Assembly: GCA_023388055.1 (NCBI GenBank)
Contig: JAEWGW010000003.1
Coordinates: forward strand, 62,001 to 126,000
Reading direction: 5' to 3'
Length of the DNA stretch: 64,000 nucleotides
Origin: Bacillota bacterium
GTDB lineage: Bacteria > Bacillota > Bacilli > Paenibacillales > NBRC-103111
Shown one piece after another: positions 8,684 to 14,863 of this stretch. The stretch's first letter is position 1. Each line of letters begins with the position of its first letter. The notes under the pieces are model-generated. The model was not told the origin of the DNA. It made no database searches and worked only from the letters and a program-made list of their open reading frames with translations. Made by a program: the position numbers and the translations under genes.

Positions 8684-9170
8684 AAACCCTCCCGCCTTTC
8701 CTCGAATATAGCCGGTTAACAGTCTTTTTCCAGGGTGTGGCTGAAATGGGCCGAACGTTTCCCAAAACGAACTCCCCTTACTCCTGACAGATGGGAAAAA
8801 GGAAGATATTTTCATCAAGTCGGAGTAACACTCCCACTCCAGACACCAGCACAGAGGATACCGGGACTAATTAATCATCTAACGGCCGAATAGGAAAAAC
8901 AGTCCAAAACACACCTTCCGCTGCCACTTTCCTGATTATTAACGGCATGAATTGACCAGCAGAATTCTCTGCCTAAGGAAAGAAAAAAAGGTTATCCGAG
9001 AAATTTGCCGAAAAAGATAAAAAAATCTGTACAACTAACCGAATAATGAATTATTCTAAATTGATAATTTGAATAATCTCCTTCACGGATAACTATAAAA
9101 TTGTTACAGAATTTTGTCAATGAAGGAAATTTAGCCGAAAAAGGCGATTTCCTTTTTCCAGTGAAGGCAG
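8684..9170. other. gene-free A+T-rich region upstream of sinR
   Basis: About 490 bp without a credible reading frame. It is clearly richer in A+T than its surroundings. It contains one hairpin on the plus strand (9123-9154: AAGGAAAT ... GCC-loop-GGC ... ATTTCCTT followed by TTT), which looks like an intrinsic terminator without an obvious gene in front of it. A short untranslated RNA ending there is possible, but no convincing promoter was seen. Confidence 0.4.
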
Positions 9171-9199
9171 TTCTCCAAAACGAACAAATATGGTATACT
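9170..9199 (+). promoter_or_regulatory. sinR promoter with extended -10 and a SinR-like box
   Basis: TTCTCC (9171-9176), 17 bp, then TATACT (9194-9199) with an upstream TG (extended -10). The -35 overlaps GTTCTCC (9170-9176), which matches the SinR recognition heptamer GTTCTYT at six of seven positions, so autorepression is plausible. Confidence 0.5.
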
Positions 9200-9235
9200 G
9201 TAACTATCTGGTAACAGCATGAGGAGGCATCAGCA

Positions 9236-9571
9236 ATGATCGGGAAACGGATTCAGAAGCTCCGCCTGGAACGGGGATTGTCCTTGTCAGACGTTGCCGA
9301 CAGGGCGGGCGTAGCAAAATCATATCTCAGCACCATTGAACGGGACATCCAGAAGAACCCCTCCATTTCGTTTATTGAGAAGGTGGCCGGGGTATTGGGG
9401 GTAGCTCCCCAGGACCTGCTGCAGCATCATGATGAGGAGCCGCTGGATGCGGAATGGGTGGCGATTCTTCAGGAAGCGCGCAAAAGCGGCGTCACCAAGG
9501 AGCAGTTGGAGGAATTCCTTGCCTTTACCAAATGGAAGCTGGACAAGCAAAAGAGCGCCGGGGTCTTGTAA
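9236..9571 (+). CDS. sinR: SinR-like transcriptional regulator
   Basis: DNA-binding protein of 111 aa, the same length as B. subtilis SinR, the repressor of biofilm matrix genes. The N-terminal helix-turn-helix (residues 1-64) contains LSLSDVADRAGVAKSYLSTI, nearly superimposable on SinR. The C-terminal half has the SinR/SinI dimerisation region: LDAEWVAILQEARKSGVTKE followed by a FLAFTKWKLDKQK helix. ATG 9236 has GAGGAGG 8 nt upstream. No sinI antagonist gene is adjacent. A 9-bp perfect hairpin lies across the stop codon (9554-9583). Confidence 0.9.
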   Translation: MIGKRIQKLRLERGLSLSDVADRAGVAKSYLSTIERDIQKNPSISFIEKVAGVLGVAPQDLLQHHDEEPLDAEWVAILQEARKSGVTKEQLEEFLAFTKWKLDKQKSAGVL

Positions 9572-9583
9572 CAGCCCGGCGCT
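9554..9583 (+). terminator. hairpin across the sinR stop codon
   Basis: AGCGCCGGG (9554-9562) and CCCGGCGCT (9575-9583) form a perfect 9-bp stem around a 12-nt loop that includes the TAA. There is no T run, so it may be an mRNA stability element or a weak terminator rather than a classical one. Confidence 0.5.
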
Positions 9584-9625
9584 GACATCCATGCTTGCAA
9601 TCATATAAAGACGGGAGCTGCAGCC

Positions 9626-9877
9626 ATGGGATTTTTTGCGGTATTGATTGTGGTTGTTGTAGCGGCGGTATTCGTTGGCAGAAGAACAAACGGCAGGAAC
9701 CGGCATTACACCGGCGGCGGTGAATCCTCCGGGTTCTACCACGGAGGAGATTCTTATGACAGCAGCCACCGCCACAGCGATTCGGACAGCCATTGGGGCG
9801 GCGATAGCTGCAGCGATTTTGGCGGCTCGTCGGATTCAGGCGGAGGCGATTGCGGAGGAGACGGCGGGGGCGACTGA
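9626..9877 (+). CDS. small membrane protein with Gly/Ser/Asp/His-rich tail
   Basis: 83-aa protein of unknown function. Residues 2-18 form one membrane helix followed directly by a positive GRRTNGRNR stretch, so the rest is probably cytoplasmic by the positive-inside rule. Residues 30-83 are low-complexity: Gly, Ser, Asp, His and Tyr, with two cysteines (GDSC, GDC) and an Asp/Gly-only end. Such His/Asp/Cys tails can bind metal ions, but that is only a possibility. A GGGAG ribosome binding site precedes ATG 9626. It lies 54 nt after sinR on the same strand and may be co-transcribed. The clear one-helix topology supports it being a real gene. Confidence 0.6.
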   Translation: MGFFAVLIVVVVAAVFVGRRTNGRNRHYTGGGESSGFYHGGDSYDSSHRHSDSDSHWGGDSCSDFGGSSDSGGGDCGGDGGGD

Positions 9878-9922
9878 CCTGCAATCTCCTCCTGTTTTTG
9901 CTTGGCCAATGCTACGTGGCCA

Positions 9923-10180
9923 TTATTTGCTCTTGATCAGCAGATCAACGGCATCCTTCACAGCCTTATTGGCTTTGCTGCCCGCCTTTTCCTCCAGAAG
10001 GGTTTTCTCCAGATTGGAGGCCACTACATAGGCTACGGTTTTGTCCACAGCACTGCGGACAGCCACCAGCTGGCTGACCACATCCTTGCAGGACTCCCCC
10101 TCCTCCATCATTTTGAGCACACCACGGACCTGGCCTTCAATCCGCTTCAGCCGCTTCTTCACGTCATCGTCAAATTTCAT
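9923..10180 (-). CDS. CsoR/CstR (DUF156) family repressor, YrkD-like, with only one sensing cysteine
   Basis: 85-aa all-helical repressor. VKKRLKRIEGQVRGVLKMM near the N-terminus is the DNA-contact helix of the DUF156 family. Cys31 occupies the first ligand position of CsoR/CstR. The position of the CsoR histidine is Asn56 and that of the second cysteine is Thr60. Neither a Cys-His-Cys copper site nor a two-cysteine persulfide switch is therefore present. ATG 10180 follows GGGAGG by 8 nt; a longer frame to 10213 lacks a site. A matching operator-like dyad lies at 10215-10230. Probably senses sulfane sulfur, aldehyde or metal by another mechanism; the effector is unknown. Confidence 0.85.
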   Translation of the reverse strand: MKFDDDVKKRLKRIEGQVRGVLKMMEEGESCKDVVSQLVAVRSAVDKTVAYVVASNLEKTLLEEKAGSKANKAVKDAVDLLIKSK

Positions 10181-10214
10181 CCCGGCATCCTCCCATTCTC
10201 TACATTCAGACATG

Positions 10215-10230
10215 ATACCTGTATAGGTAT
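10215..10230. promoter_or_regulatory. CsoR/CstR-type operator upstream of the DUF156 repressor gene
   Basis: ATACCT-GTAT-AGGTAT is a perfect 6-bp inverted repeat with a 4-bp centre. It has the ATACC...GGTAT form typical of DUF156 repressor targets and lies 35 nt upstream of the repressor start, consistent with autoregulation. Confidence 0.65.
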
Positions 10231-10295
10231 ATTATGGGTGGGGATGGCCCGGGATGCAACTACAATCCTCCTGGGTTTTCCCGTCGGCCTTCGTT

Positions 10296-11621
10296 TTACA
10301 AAGTTTCCTCCAAGGAGGAGATACTGGCTAGCGGGGCTCCGCCGCTTTCTGGGACGGCACCGGGTATCTCCCGGCCGGCGTTCCAGCCCCCTTGGCTGGC
10401 TGCCAGCCGCGGCAGCTTCCACAGGTAGAGGGCTGCCGTCAATATCAGACAGGCGCCCACCGCCGTATAAGCCACCTCCAGCGTCATATATTTCGGGAAC
10501 AGTACGGCAATCAGACCCAGAGCAGCCGATTGGGAGGCCATCATAATAGGGTCGGTCCAGGCGTTGACTCTGCCGCGGATGCCGGAATCGATAATCCGGG
10601 GCATCCAGCCTCCGATGGCTACGTTCAGCGGACCAATCGTAAGGCCAACACAAGTCGTAGCAGCCAGATACACCCATACGTTGGTTGCGAAGAGCATTCC
10701 CACCCCCACAATCCCCGATGCCAGAAGACCTGCTATCATGATCCGGATAAACCCCCATTTGCGGATCAGCCAAGCTCCTGCCAGGCTCCCCGGAAAAACA
10801 CCGATCCCCAGGAAAATGGAAAAGAGCGAGCTGTAGCGCTGATAATCGTCGGGAGCCAGCTTGTATTTCATGGTAAACATCGGCAGCACCGCAAAGGATC
10901 CGTTAATAAAACCAAGCATAAAGAAGCCGGTAATCAGCGCCAGCAGCAGCTTATTGGTCCAGATATACCCGATGCCCTTGCGGAAATCCTCCACGATCAG
11001 CGGCAGCCCGATATCCTTCCAGCGTGTGGGGCCGTTAGGCAGCCGGTCCTTCTCCTCAATCCGCATGGACTGGATCAGCACTCCGGATATCAGAAAACCG
11101 AGACCGTCCACCAGAACAGCTCCTTGGATGCCGATGTAATGATAAGCCAAAGCCCCCAGCCCGGTTCCGAACAGCATAAACAGGCTGAATACCATCTGAT
11201 TCATACCCGCAGCCGTGGTGTAATGCTCCTCCTTCAGAATGCTCTGCATCAGGGCCGATTGAGCAGGATAGAAGAATTTGCCGACGGCACTCCGGATAAA
11301 TAACACGAGAAATACCAGCGGCATCCAGCCTGCCGTCACAGCTCCCAACAGCCCCACTGTCAGGCCTGCCCGGATCCAGTCGCTGTAGGCGCAGATCCGC
11401 TTGCGGTCCATCCGGTCGGCGAGAACTCCCACCAGGAAGAAAACCAGGAGAGTCGGTACGGAATACATCAGCTCCGCCAGAGTGGCATAGAAGGGTTGGG
11501 TGGAGAAACGGTCCAGCAGATAAAACGCCAGCGCCATATTCCCGATGGTATTGCCCAACTGGGAGGTAATGCCCGCGGCAAACAGCTTGATAAACCTGGG
11601 ATTTCGAAACAACTCTTTCAT
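10296..11621 (-). CDS. MFS transporter, MFS_3-type drug efflux
   Basis: Inner-membrane transporter of 441 aa with 12 hydrophobic segments; the N- and C-halves are separated by a polar loop (about residues 185-215). The loop between helices 2 and 3 carries GVLADRMDRKR, the MFS motif A. The overall pattern (LFAAGITSQLGNTIGNMALAF at the N-terminus, GRVNAWTDPIMMASQ in the second half) matches the macrolide/enterobactin-exporter branch. ATG 11621 is used; a frame extending to 11642 lacks a ribosome binding site. It shares orientation with the divergent MarR gene, but a 200-nt gap separates them. The exported compound is unknown. Confidence 0.87.
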   Translation of the reverse strand: MKELFRNPRFIKLFAAGITSQLGNTIGNMALAFYLLDRFSTQPFYATLAELMYSVPTLLVFFLVGVLADRMDRKRICAYSDWIRAGLTVGLLGAVTAGWMPLVFLVLFIRSAVGKFFYPAQSALMQSILKEEHYTTAAGMNQMVFSLFMLFGTGLGALAYHYIGIQGAVLVDGLGFLISGVLIQSMRIEEKDRLPNGPTRWKDIGLPLIVEDFRKGIGYIWTNKLLLALITGFFMLGFINGSFAVLPMFTMKYKLAPDDYQRYSSLFSIFLGIGVFPGSLAGAWLIRKWGFIRIMIAGLLASGIVGVGMLFATNVWVYLAATTCVGLTIGPLNVAIGGWMPRIIDSGIRGRVNAWTDPIMMASQSAALGLIAVLFPKYMTLEVAYTAVGACLILTAALYLWKLPRLAASQGGWNAGREIPGAVPESGGAPLASISSLEETL

Positions 11622-11822
11622 GAACACGCACCCGCTTTGCATAAGTAATCAAACAATAGCTTCACTATACGCGCCTGATCCGGTTCCTCGTAGTGAGAAC
11701 GGTCATGGCGGAGGTCACAAAAAAAGTCATACCCTCCTCCTCCTTCCGCCGAACCTCCCCCTACAGCCGCAGACTTCTCCAGCCTGCTTCTTAAGCCCGA
11801 CCGGGAGCCTCCTCTCATGGTC

Positions 11823-12251
11823 TTAGCGGAACACCCTTTCCTGCAGAAGCTTCAGGGCTTCCCCAATCTCCTCCAGCTCCCTGTCGCCGATACCGGCTGT
11901 ATGGGCCGCGAACCGCTCCTCAATCCGTTGGAATGCCTGCTCCATCATCTCTTCTCCCGCCTCGCTTAAGCGGAAAAGCTGCTTGCGCCGATCCTTCGGG
12001 TCGGTAAGCTTCTGACAGAGCCCCTTCTCCGTCAGCTTCCTCAGCTCCCTGCTGGTATTGGGCAGGGACATATGCATGCAGCTGCTGATTTCGCTTAAGG
12101 TGAGGGGCTGCTTGATGGAGATATACTCCAGGATCTTATATTGGGCTTGGGTAACGGCCTCTGACCGCACACCCTGGGTCAGCTCCTCGGTTATTTGATG
12201 GACAGCCGCTGTAAAAACCACAAACTGGCGGAACAATTCATGCTTATCCAT
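11823..12251 (-). CDS. MarR family transcriptional regulator
   Basis: 142-aa winged-helix regulator. The recognition helix region LTLSEISSCMHMSLPNTSRE is followed by the wing DPKDRRKQLFRLSEAG (about residues 84-99), the most conserved MarR motif. ATG 12251 has AGAGGTGA upstream. It is divergent from a flavodoxin-fold oxidoreductase gene, and two overlapping dyads in the shared intergenic region (12298-12330) are the expected targets. This is the usual layout for MarR proteins that sense quinones or electrophiles (MhqR/YodB style). Cys57 and Cys78 are present, but no diagnostic N-terminal cysteine (as in YodB Cys6) is seen. Confidence 0.9.
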   Translation of the reverse strand: MDKHELFRQFVVFTAAVHQITEELTQGVRSEAVTQAQYKILEYISIKQPLTLSEISSCMHMSLPNTSRELRKLTEKGLCQKLTDPKDRRKQLFRLSEAGEEMMEQAFQRIEERFAAHTAGIGDRELEEIGEALKLLQERVFR

Positions 12252-12297
12252 GGAATCACCTCTTTTACAGACACCATACCAAATTACTTATCTATAT

Positions 12298-12330
12298 ACA
12301 ATTATCAATTAATAATTGTCATTTGACAAT
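12298..12330. promoter_or_regulatory. two overlapping dyads, MarR operator candidate
   Basis: ACAATTAT-N6-ATAATTGT (12298-12319, perfect 8-bp arms) overlaps ATTGTCA-TT-TGACAAT (12315-12330, perfect 7-bp arms). The second dyad covers the -35 box (TTGACA, 12323-12328) of the rightward gene, so a bound MarR dimer would block RNA polymerase. Confidence 0.7.
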
Positions 12331-12351
12331 ATAGTCCGTCCCGTGCTACCT
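12323..12351 (+). promoter_or_regulatory. promoter of the quinone-reductase-like gene
   Basis: A consensus TTGACA (12323-12328) is followed, after 17 bp, by a poor -10 (CTACCT, 12346-12351). The start codon is 38 nt downstream. A strong -35 overlapped by the MarR dyad suggests tight derepressible control. Confidence 0.5.
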
Positions 12352-12388
12352 TTTAGTTATCTAATGATAATTAAAAGGAGTGAACGGC

Positions 12389-12973
12389 ATGAAGCTGCTG
12401 ATTATCTACACGCATCCCAATCATGAAAGTCTGAACGGCGCTTTTTTGCAGCAGGTAATCAAGGGGGCAGGGGAAAACGGAAGGATTGAGGAGGTCCGGG
12501 TAACGGATTTGTACGGAGAGGAGTTCAACCCGTTGCTGGTATTCAACAAGGAGAAGCGCAGGCGGGATCTGGATAAGGACCCGGAGCTGGTCCCTTATTG
12601 GGATAACATCCGGTGGGCGGACAAAATCGTATTCATCTATCCCATCTGGTGGGGGCGGCCGCCGGCTATGCTGATGGGCTTCATCGACCGGATCTTCGTC
12701 TCCGGCTTCGGGTACCGGTCCAATGGAGGCATGCTGCCGGAGGGGCTGCTGAAGGGGAAGTCCGTGGTTTGTATTTCCACCATGATGGGTCCGGCCCTCT
12801 ATCTGCGGTTGTGGCTCAACAACGCCCACAAGATGCTGATGCGCAAAGCGCTGTTCAACTATGTCGGCATAAAGGACGTGCGGTTTTTCCAATTCGGCAG
12901 TATGGAGAGCCCCAAGGGCAAACATCAGTCGAAGCTGGACCGGGTGTACAAGTATTTCCGCACGGTCCAATAA
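12389..12973 (+). CDS. flavodoxin-fold NAD(P)H oxidoreductase (quinone reductase family)
   Basis: 194-aa cytoplasmic flavoprotein. The N-terminus LLIIYTHPNHESLNGAF is the FMN/FAD phosphate-binding loop of the NQO1/KefF/MdaB family; FIYPIWWGRPPAMLMGFIDR (about residues 76-95) is the second flavin loop and GFGYRSNGG follows as in the family. Members reduce quinones by two electrons, avoiding semiquinone radicals. ATG 12389 has AAAAGGAG 8 nt upstream; an in-frame GTG at 12380 lies within that site. Divergent from a MarR gene with shared operator dyads, so probably induced by electrophiles or quinones. Confidence 0.87.
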   Translation: MKLLIIYTHPNHESLNGAFLQQVIKGAGENGRIEEVRVTDLYGEEFNPLLVFNKEKRRRDLDKDPELVPYWDNIRWADKIVFIYPIWWGRPPAMLMGFIDRIFVSGFGYRSNGGMLPEGLLKGKSVVCISTMMGPALYLRLWLNNAHKMLMRKALFNYVGIKDVRFFQFGSMESPKGKHQSKLDRVYKYFRTVQ

Positions 12974-13044
12974 ACCTTTTCCCCCACAAGAAAATAAAAG
13001 AGGCGCCCCCGGTGGCAGCGTCCCGGTGAGCACCCTGATATCTC

Positions 13045-13521
13045 CTAAATGAAAAGCTGCATATCCGAATCCAGCGCATCCTTCAGATAGGTTTTGGCAT
13101 CAATAATTTCCACCTCGGGAAGCAGCTCCTCCGGCTTAAAGCCCATCACCTCAACCGACAGGCGGCAGGCATAAAACTTGATGTGCTTTTTCCGGGCTCC
13201 CTTCAAAAAATGGATCAGCTGCGGCGCTTCATCGTCCTTCAGCATCTCCTCCAGCATGTGCTTGCCCAAGCCGGCATAGTTCATCCGGGACAGAGGCAGC
13301 TGGTCCGGTCCTTTCGGTGTCATCATGGCAAACATTTTTTCGTAGAGCGTCTTGTCCTCCAGGGTCATATGCTCCGGGTCCCGCACCAGGCACAGGCCCC
13401 AGAAGGCAAAGAACATGGTCACATCCACACCGATTTCCTTGGCCGCATTGGCCAAAATCAAACCCGCCATGGCTTTGTCGTATTCACCCGAAAACATCAG
13501 CAGATTCATTTTTTTGTCCAT
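13045..13521 (-). CDS. DsrE/DsrF-like sulfur-transfer family protein (YrkE-like)
   Basis: 158-aa protein of the DsrE/F/H fold. The N-terminus MNLLMFSGEYDKAMAGLILANAA and the loop FFAFWGLCLVRD match YrkE-type proteins. A cysteine in FYACRLSVEVMG (about residue 119) sits where DsrE-family sulfur carriers hold their persulfide; another lies in the GLC loop (about 43). In B. subtilis yrkE follows the DUF156 repressor gene yrkD, which here lies 3 kb away. ATG 13521 has GAGGA 7 nt upstream. Likely handles reactive sulfur species; that role is inferred from the family. Confidence 0.8.
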   Translation of the reverse strand: MDKKMNLLMFSGEYDKAMAGLILANAAKEIGVDVTMFFAFWGLCLVRDPEHMTLEDKTLYEKMFAMMTPKGPDQLPLSRMNYAGLGKHMLEEMLKDDEAPQLIHFLKGARKKHIKFYACRLSVEVMGFKPEELLPEVEIIDAKTYLKDALDSDMQLFI

Positions 13522-13605
13522 GGTTGTTCCTCGACTCCCTCCGGTTCCTTTGGCTTAACCATGCCGTTAGGGTCTCTCCCATGAAGCCTATTTATGTGCC
13601 GGAAC

Positions 13606-13642
13606 GGCAAAAAGCTCCTTCCCCTGCCGGGAAAGGAGCTTT
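13606..13642 (-). terminator. intrinsic terminator downstream of azoR
   Basis: AAAGCTCCTT (13611-13620) pairs with AAGGAGCTTT (13633-13642) and the inner CCC/GGG adds to the stem. On the minus strand the hairpin is followed by five T residues, 20 nt after the azoR stop codon. Confidence 0.85.
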
Positions 13643-13661
13643 GACTATACAGTGAGGCTTA

Positions 13662-14288
13662 TTAGAAGCGGCCCGCCAATTCAACGGCTTGATCCACGCC
13701 TTCTTTGACGATGGCTTGGGAACGGTCAGGGAACTGGTTGTGCCCTTCGATCACGATGGTTTCAATATCGGTGATGCCCCAGAAGCTCAGGACATTGCGG
13801 ACGTAGCTCAAGGACATTTCCAGAGACTGCATCGGCTCCACGGAGTATACACCGCCGCGGGCGTTCAGCAGCAGGGCCTTTTTGTTGCCCACAAGACCCA
13901 CGGGTCCCTGCGGGGTATATTTGAAGGTTTTGCCCGCTTGGCTCAGGAAGTGGAGATAGCTGACCAGCTGCGCCGGAGCGGAGAAATTCCACAGCGGGAA
14001 GGCGATAACCACCTTATCCGCGGCCAGGAACTGATCCAGATATCCGTTCACTTGTTCGGCAGCCGCTGTTTCTTCTTCCGTCAGCCCGTAACCGTTGGCC
14101 AGCTTATACATCGCGGTCATATGTACGGTATCGTAGTATGGAGGCGGATTTTGGAACAGATCCAGCTCGATGACTTCTTCCCCGGGGTGGGCTGCTTTGT
14201 AAGCTTGCAGGAAGCCTTCATACAGCTGGACAGTAACGGACTGGTCGGCAGGGCGGGAATTGGCTTTAATAAACAATACAGAACTCAT
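13662..14288 (-). CDS. azoR: FMN-dependent NADH-azoreductase
   Basis: 208-aa flavodoxin-fold enzyme that reduces azo dyes and quinones with NADH. The FMN phosphate loop KANSRPADQSVT is near residue 8-19; FPLWNFSAPAQLVSYLHFLSQ (about 98-118) and LLLNARGGVYS (about 139-149) are classic AzoR motifs. ATG 14288 has TAGGAGG upstream. It is monocistronic, with a terminator at 13606-13642. A good -35/-10 pair and a Fur/PerR-type box lie just upstream, so expression probably responds to peroxide or iron. Confidence 0.92.
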   Translation of the reverse strand: MSSVLFIKANSRPADQSVTVQLYEGFLQAYKAAHPGEEVIELDLFQNPPPYYDTVHMTAMYKLANGYGLTEEETAAAEQVNGYLDQFLAADKVVIAFPLWNFSAPAQLVSYLHFLSQAGKTFKYTPQGPVGLVGNKKALLLNARGGVYSVEPMQSLEMSLSYVRNVLSFWGITDIETIVIEGHNQFPDRSQAIVKEGVDQAVELAGRF

Positions 14289-14305
14289 AGATAACGCCTC
14301 CTAAA

Positions 14306-14359
14306 TGAAAATGATTATCGCTGTTTTATATTATACAATTAGATGCTTATTATTTTCAA
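14306..14359 (-). promoter_or_regulatory. azoR promoter with Fur/PerR-type box
   Basis: On the minus strand TTGAAA (14359-14354), 18 bp, TATAAT (14335-14330). Immediately downstream, 14306-14320 (plus strand TGAAAATGATTATCG) matches the 7-1-7 Fur/PerR/Zur box (TGATAATNATTATCA) at 12 of 14 arm positions. A repressor there would cover the transcription start. Confidence 0.6.
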
Positions 14360-14447
14360 GAAAAGTAAATAAAGAAAGTGAAAAAAATATTTCGGCGTAA
14401 TTGAGACCTAGACCATACCGCGTTTGCAAATCAGCCCCGCCAAGCTT

Positions 14448-14631
14448 CTAACGAAAATGAGACGGCTTATTTCGGCAAAAATGGGCGGTTTGAGCATGTA
14501 ACGAATATGAGCCACGTTATTTCCGGTTGCCAGGCTGATTTGTGTGTGTTTTGGCGAAATAAGCTTCCTCAGATTCGTTACAGCGGCTGACGGCGGCTAA
14601 TTGGCAAAATAGCGTGGCTGATATTCGTTAG
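14448..14631. repeat. four-box intergenic element A (184 bp)
   Basis: Forward boxes start at 14448 and 14498 (TAACGAAnnTGAG...TTATTTC). Inverted copies end at 14581 and 14631. Each pair is offset by exactly 50 bp. Box 1 is closest to the reverse complement of box 3 (25 of 31) and box 2 to box 4 (22 of 25). First of five elements with the same geometry in this window. It lies between the 5' end of azoR and the 3' end of the CNNM gene. Confidence 0.8.
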
Positions 14632-14710
14632 GAAGCTGGCGGAGGTGGGGGCGGTAATAGTATAGCAGGCGTGGTGATGGTGACAGTGATGACGGCGATG
14701 CGGCGATGCT

Positions 14711-14778
14711 GTGAGACGGTAATGGTGACGGTGGTGGCGATGCAGTGAGACGGTAATGGTGACGGTGGTGGCGATGAA
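14711..14778. repeat. 34-bp tandem repeat, two copies
   Basis: Two nearly identical 34-bp units beginning GTGAGACGGTAATGGTGACG, followed by the CNNM gene terminator. Adjacent sequence (14650-14710) is a degenerate extension of the same GGTGAT-rich motif. Confidence 0.75.
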
Positions 14779-14786
14779 GCTTCAAC

Positions 14787-14815
14787 AAAAAAACGCTGAC
14801 CCTCACGGTCAACGC
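14787..14815 (-). terminator. intrinsic terminator downstream of the CNNM gene
   Basis: CGCTGACC (14794-14801) and GGTCAACG (14807-14814) form a stem with one mismatch. The minus-strand transcript continues into seven T residues (A run 14787-14793), 50 nt after the stop codon. Confidence 0.75.
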
Positions 14816-14863
14816 CCGATTGGCCAATAACCCCGGCCGGCTTTCGACAGCCAGAGGAGACCG

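Noticed and set aside
11618..11818. A 66-codon minus-strand frame between the MarR and MFS genes
   Set aside because: Low complexity, overlaps the MFS start, no ribosome binding site independent of the MarR end; not convincing.
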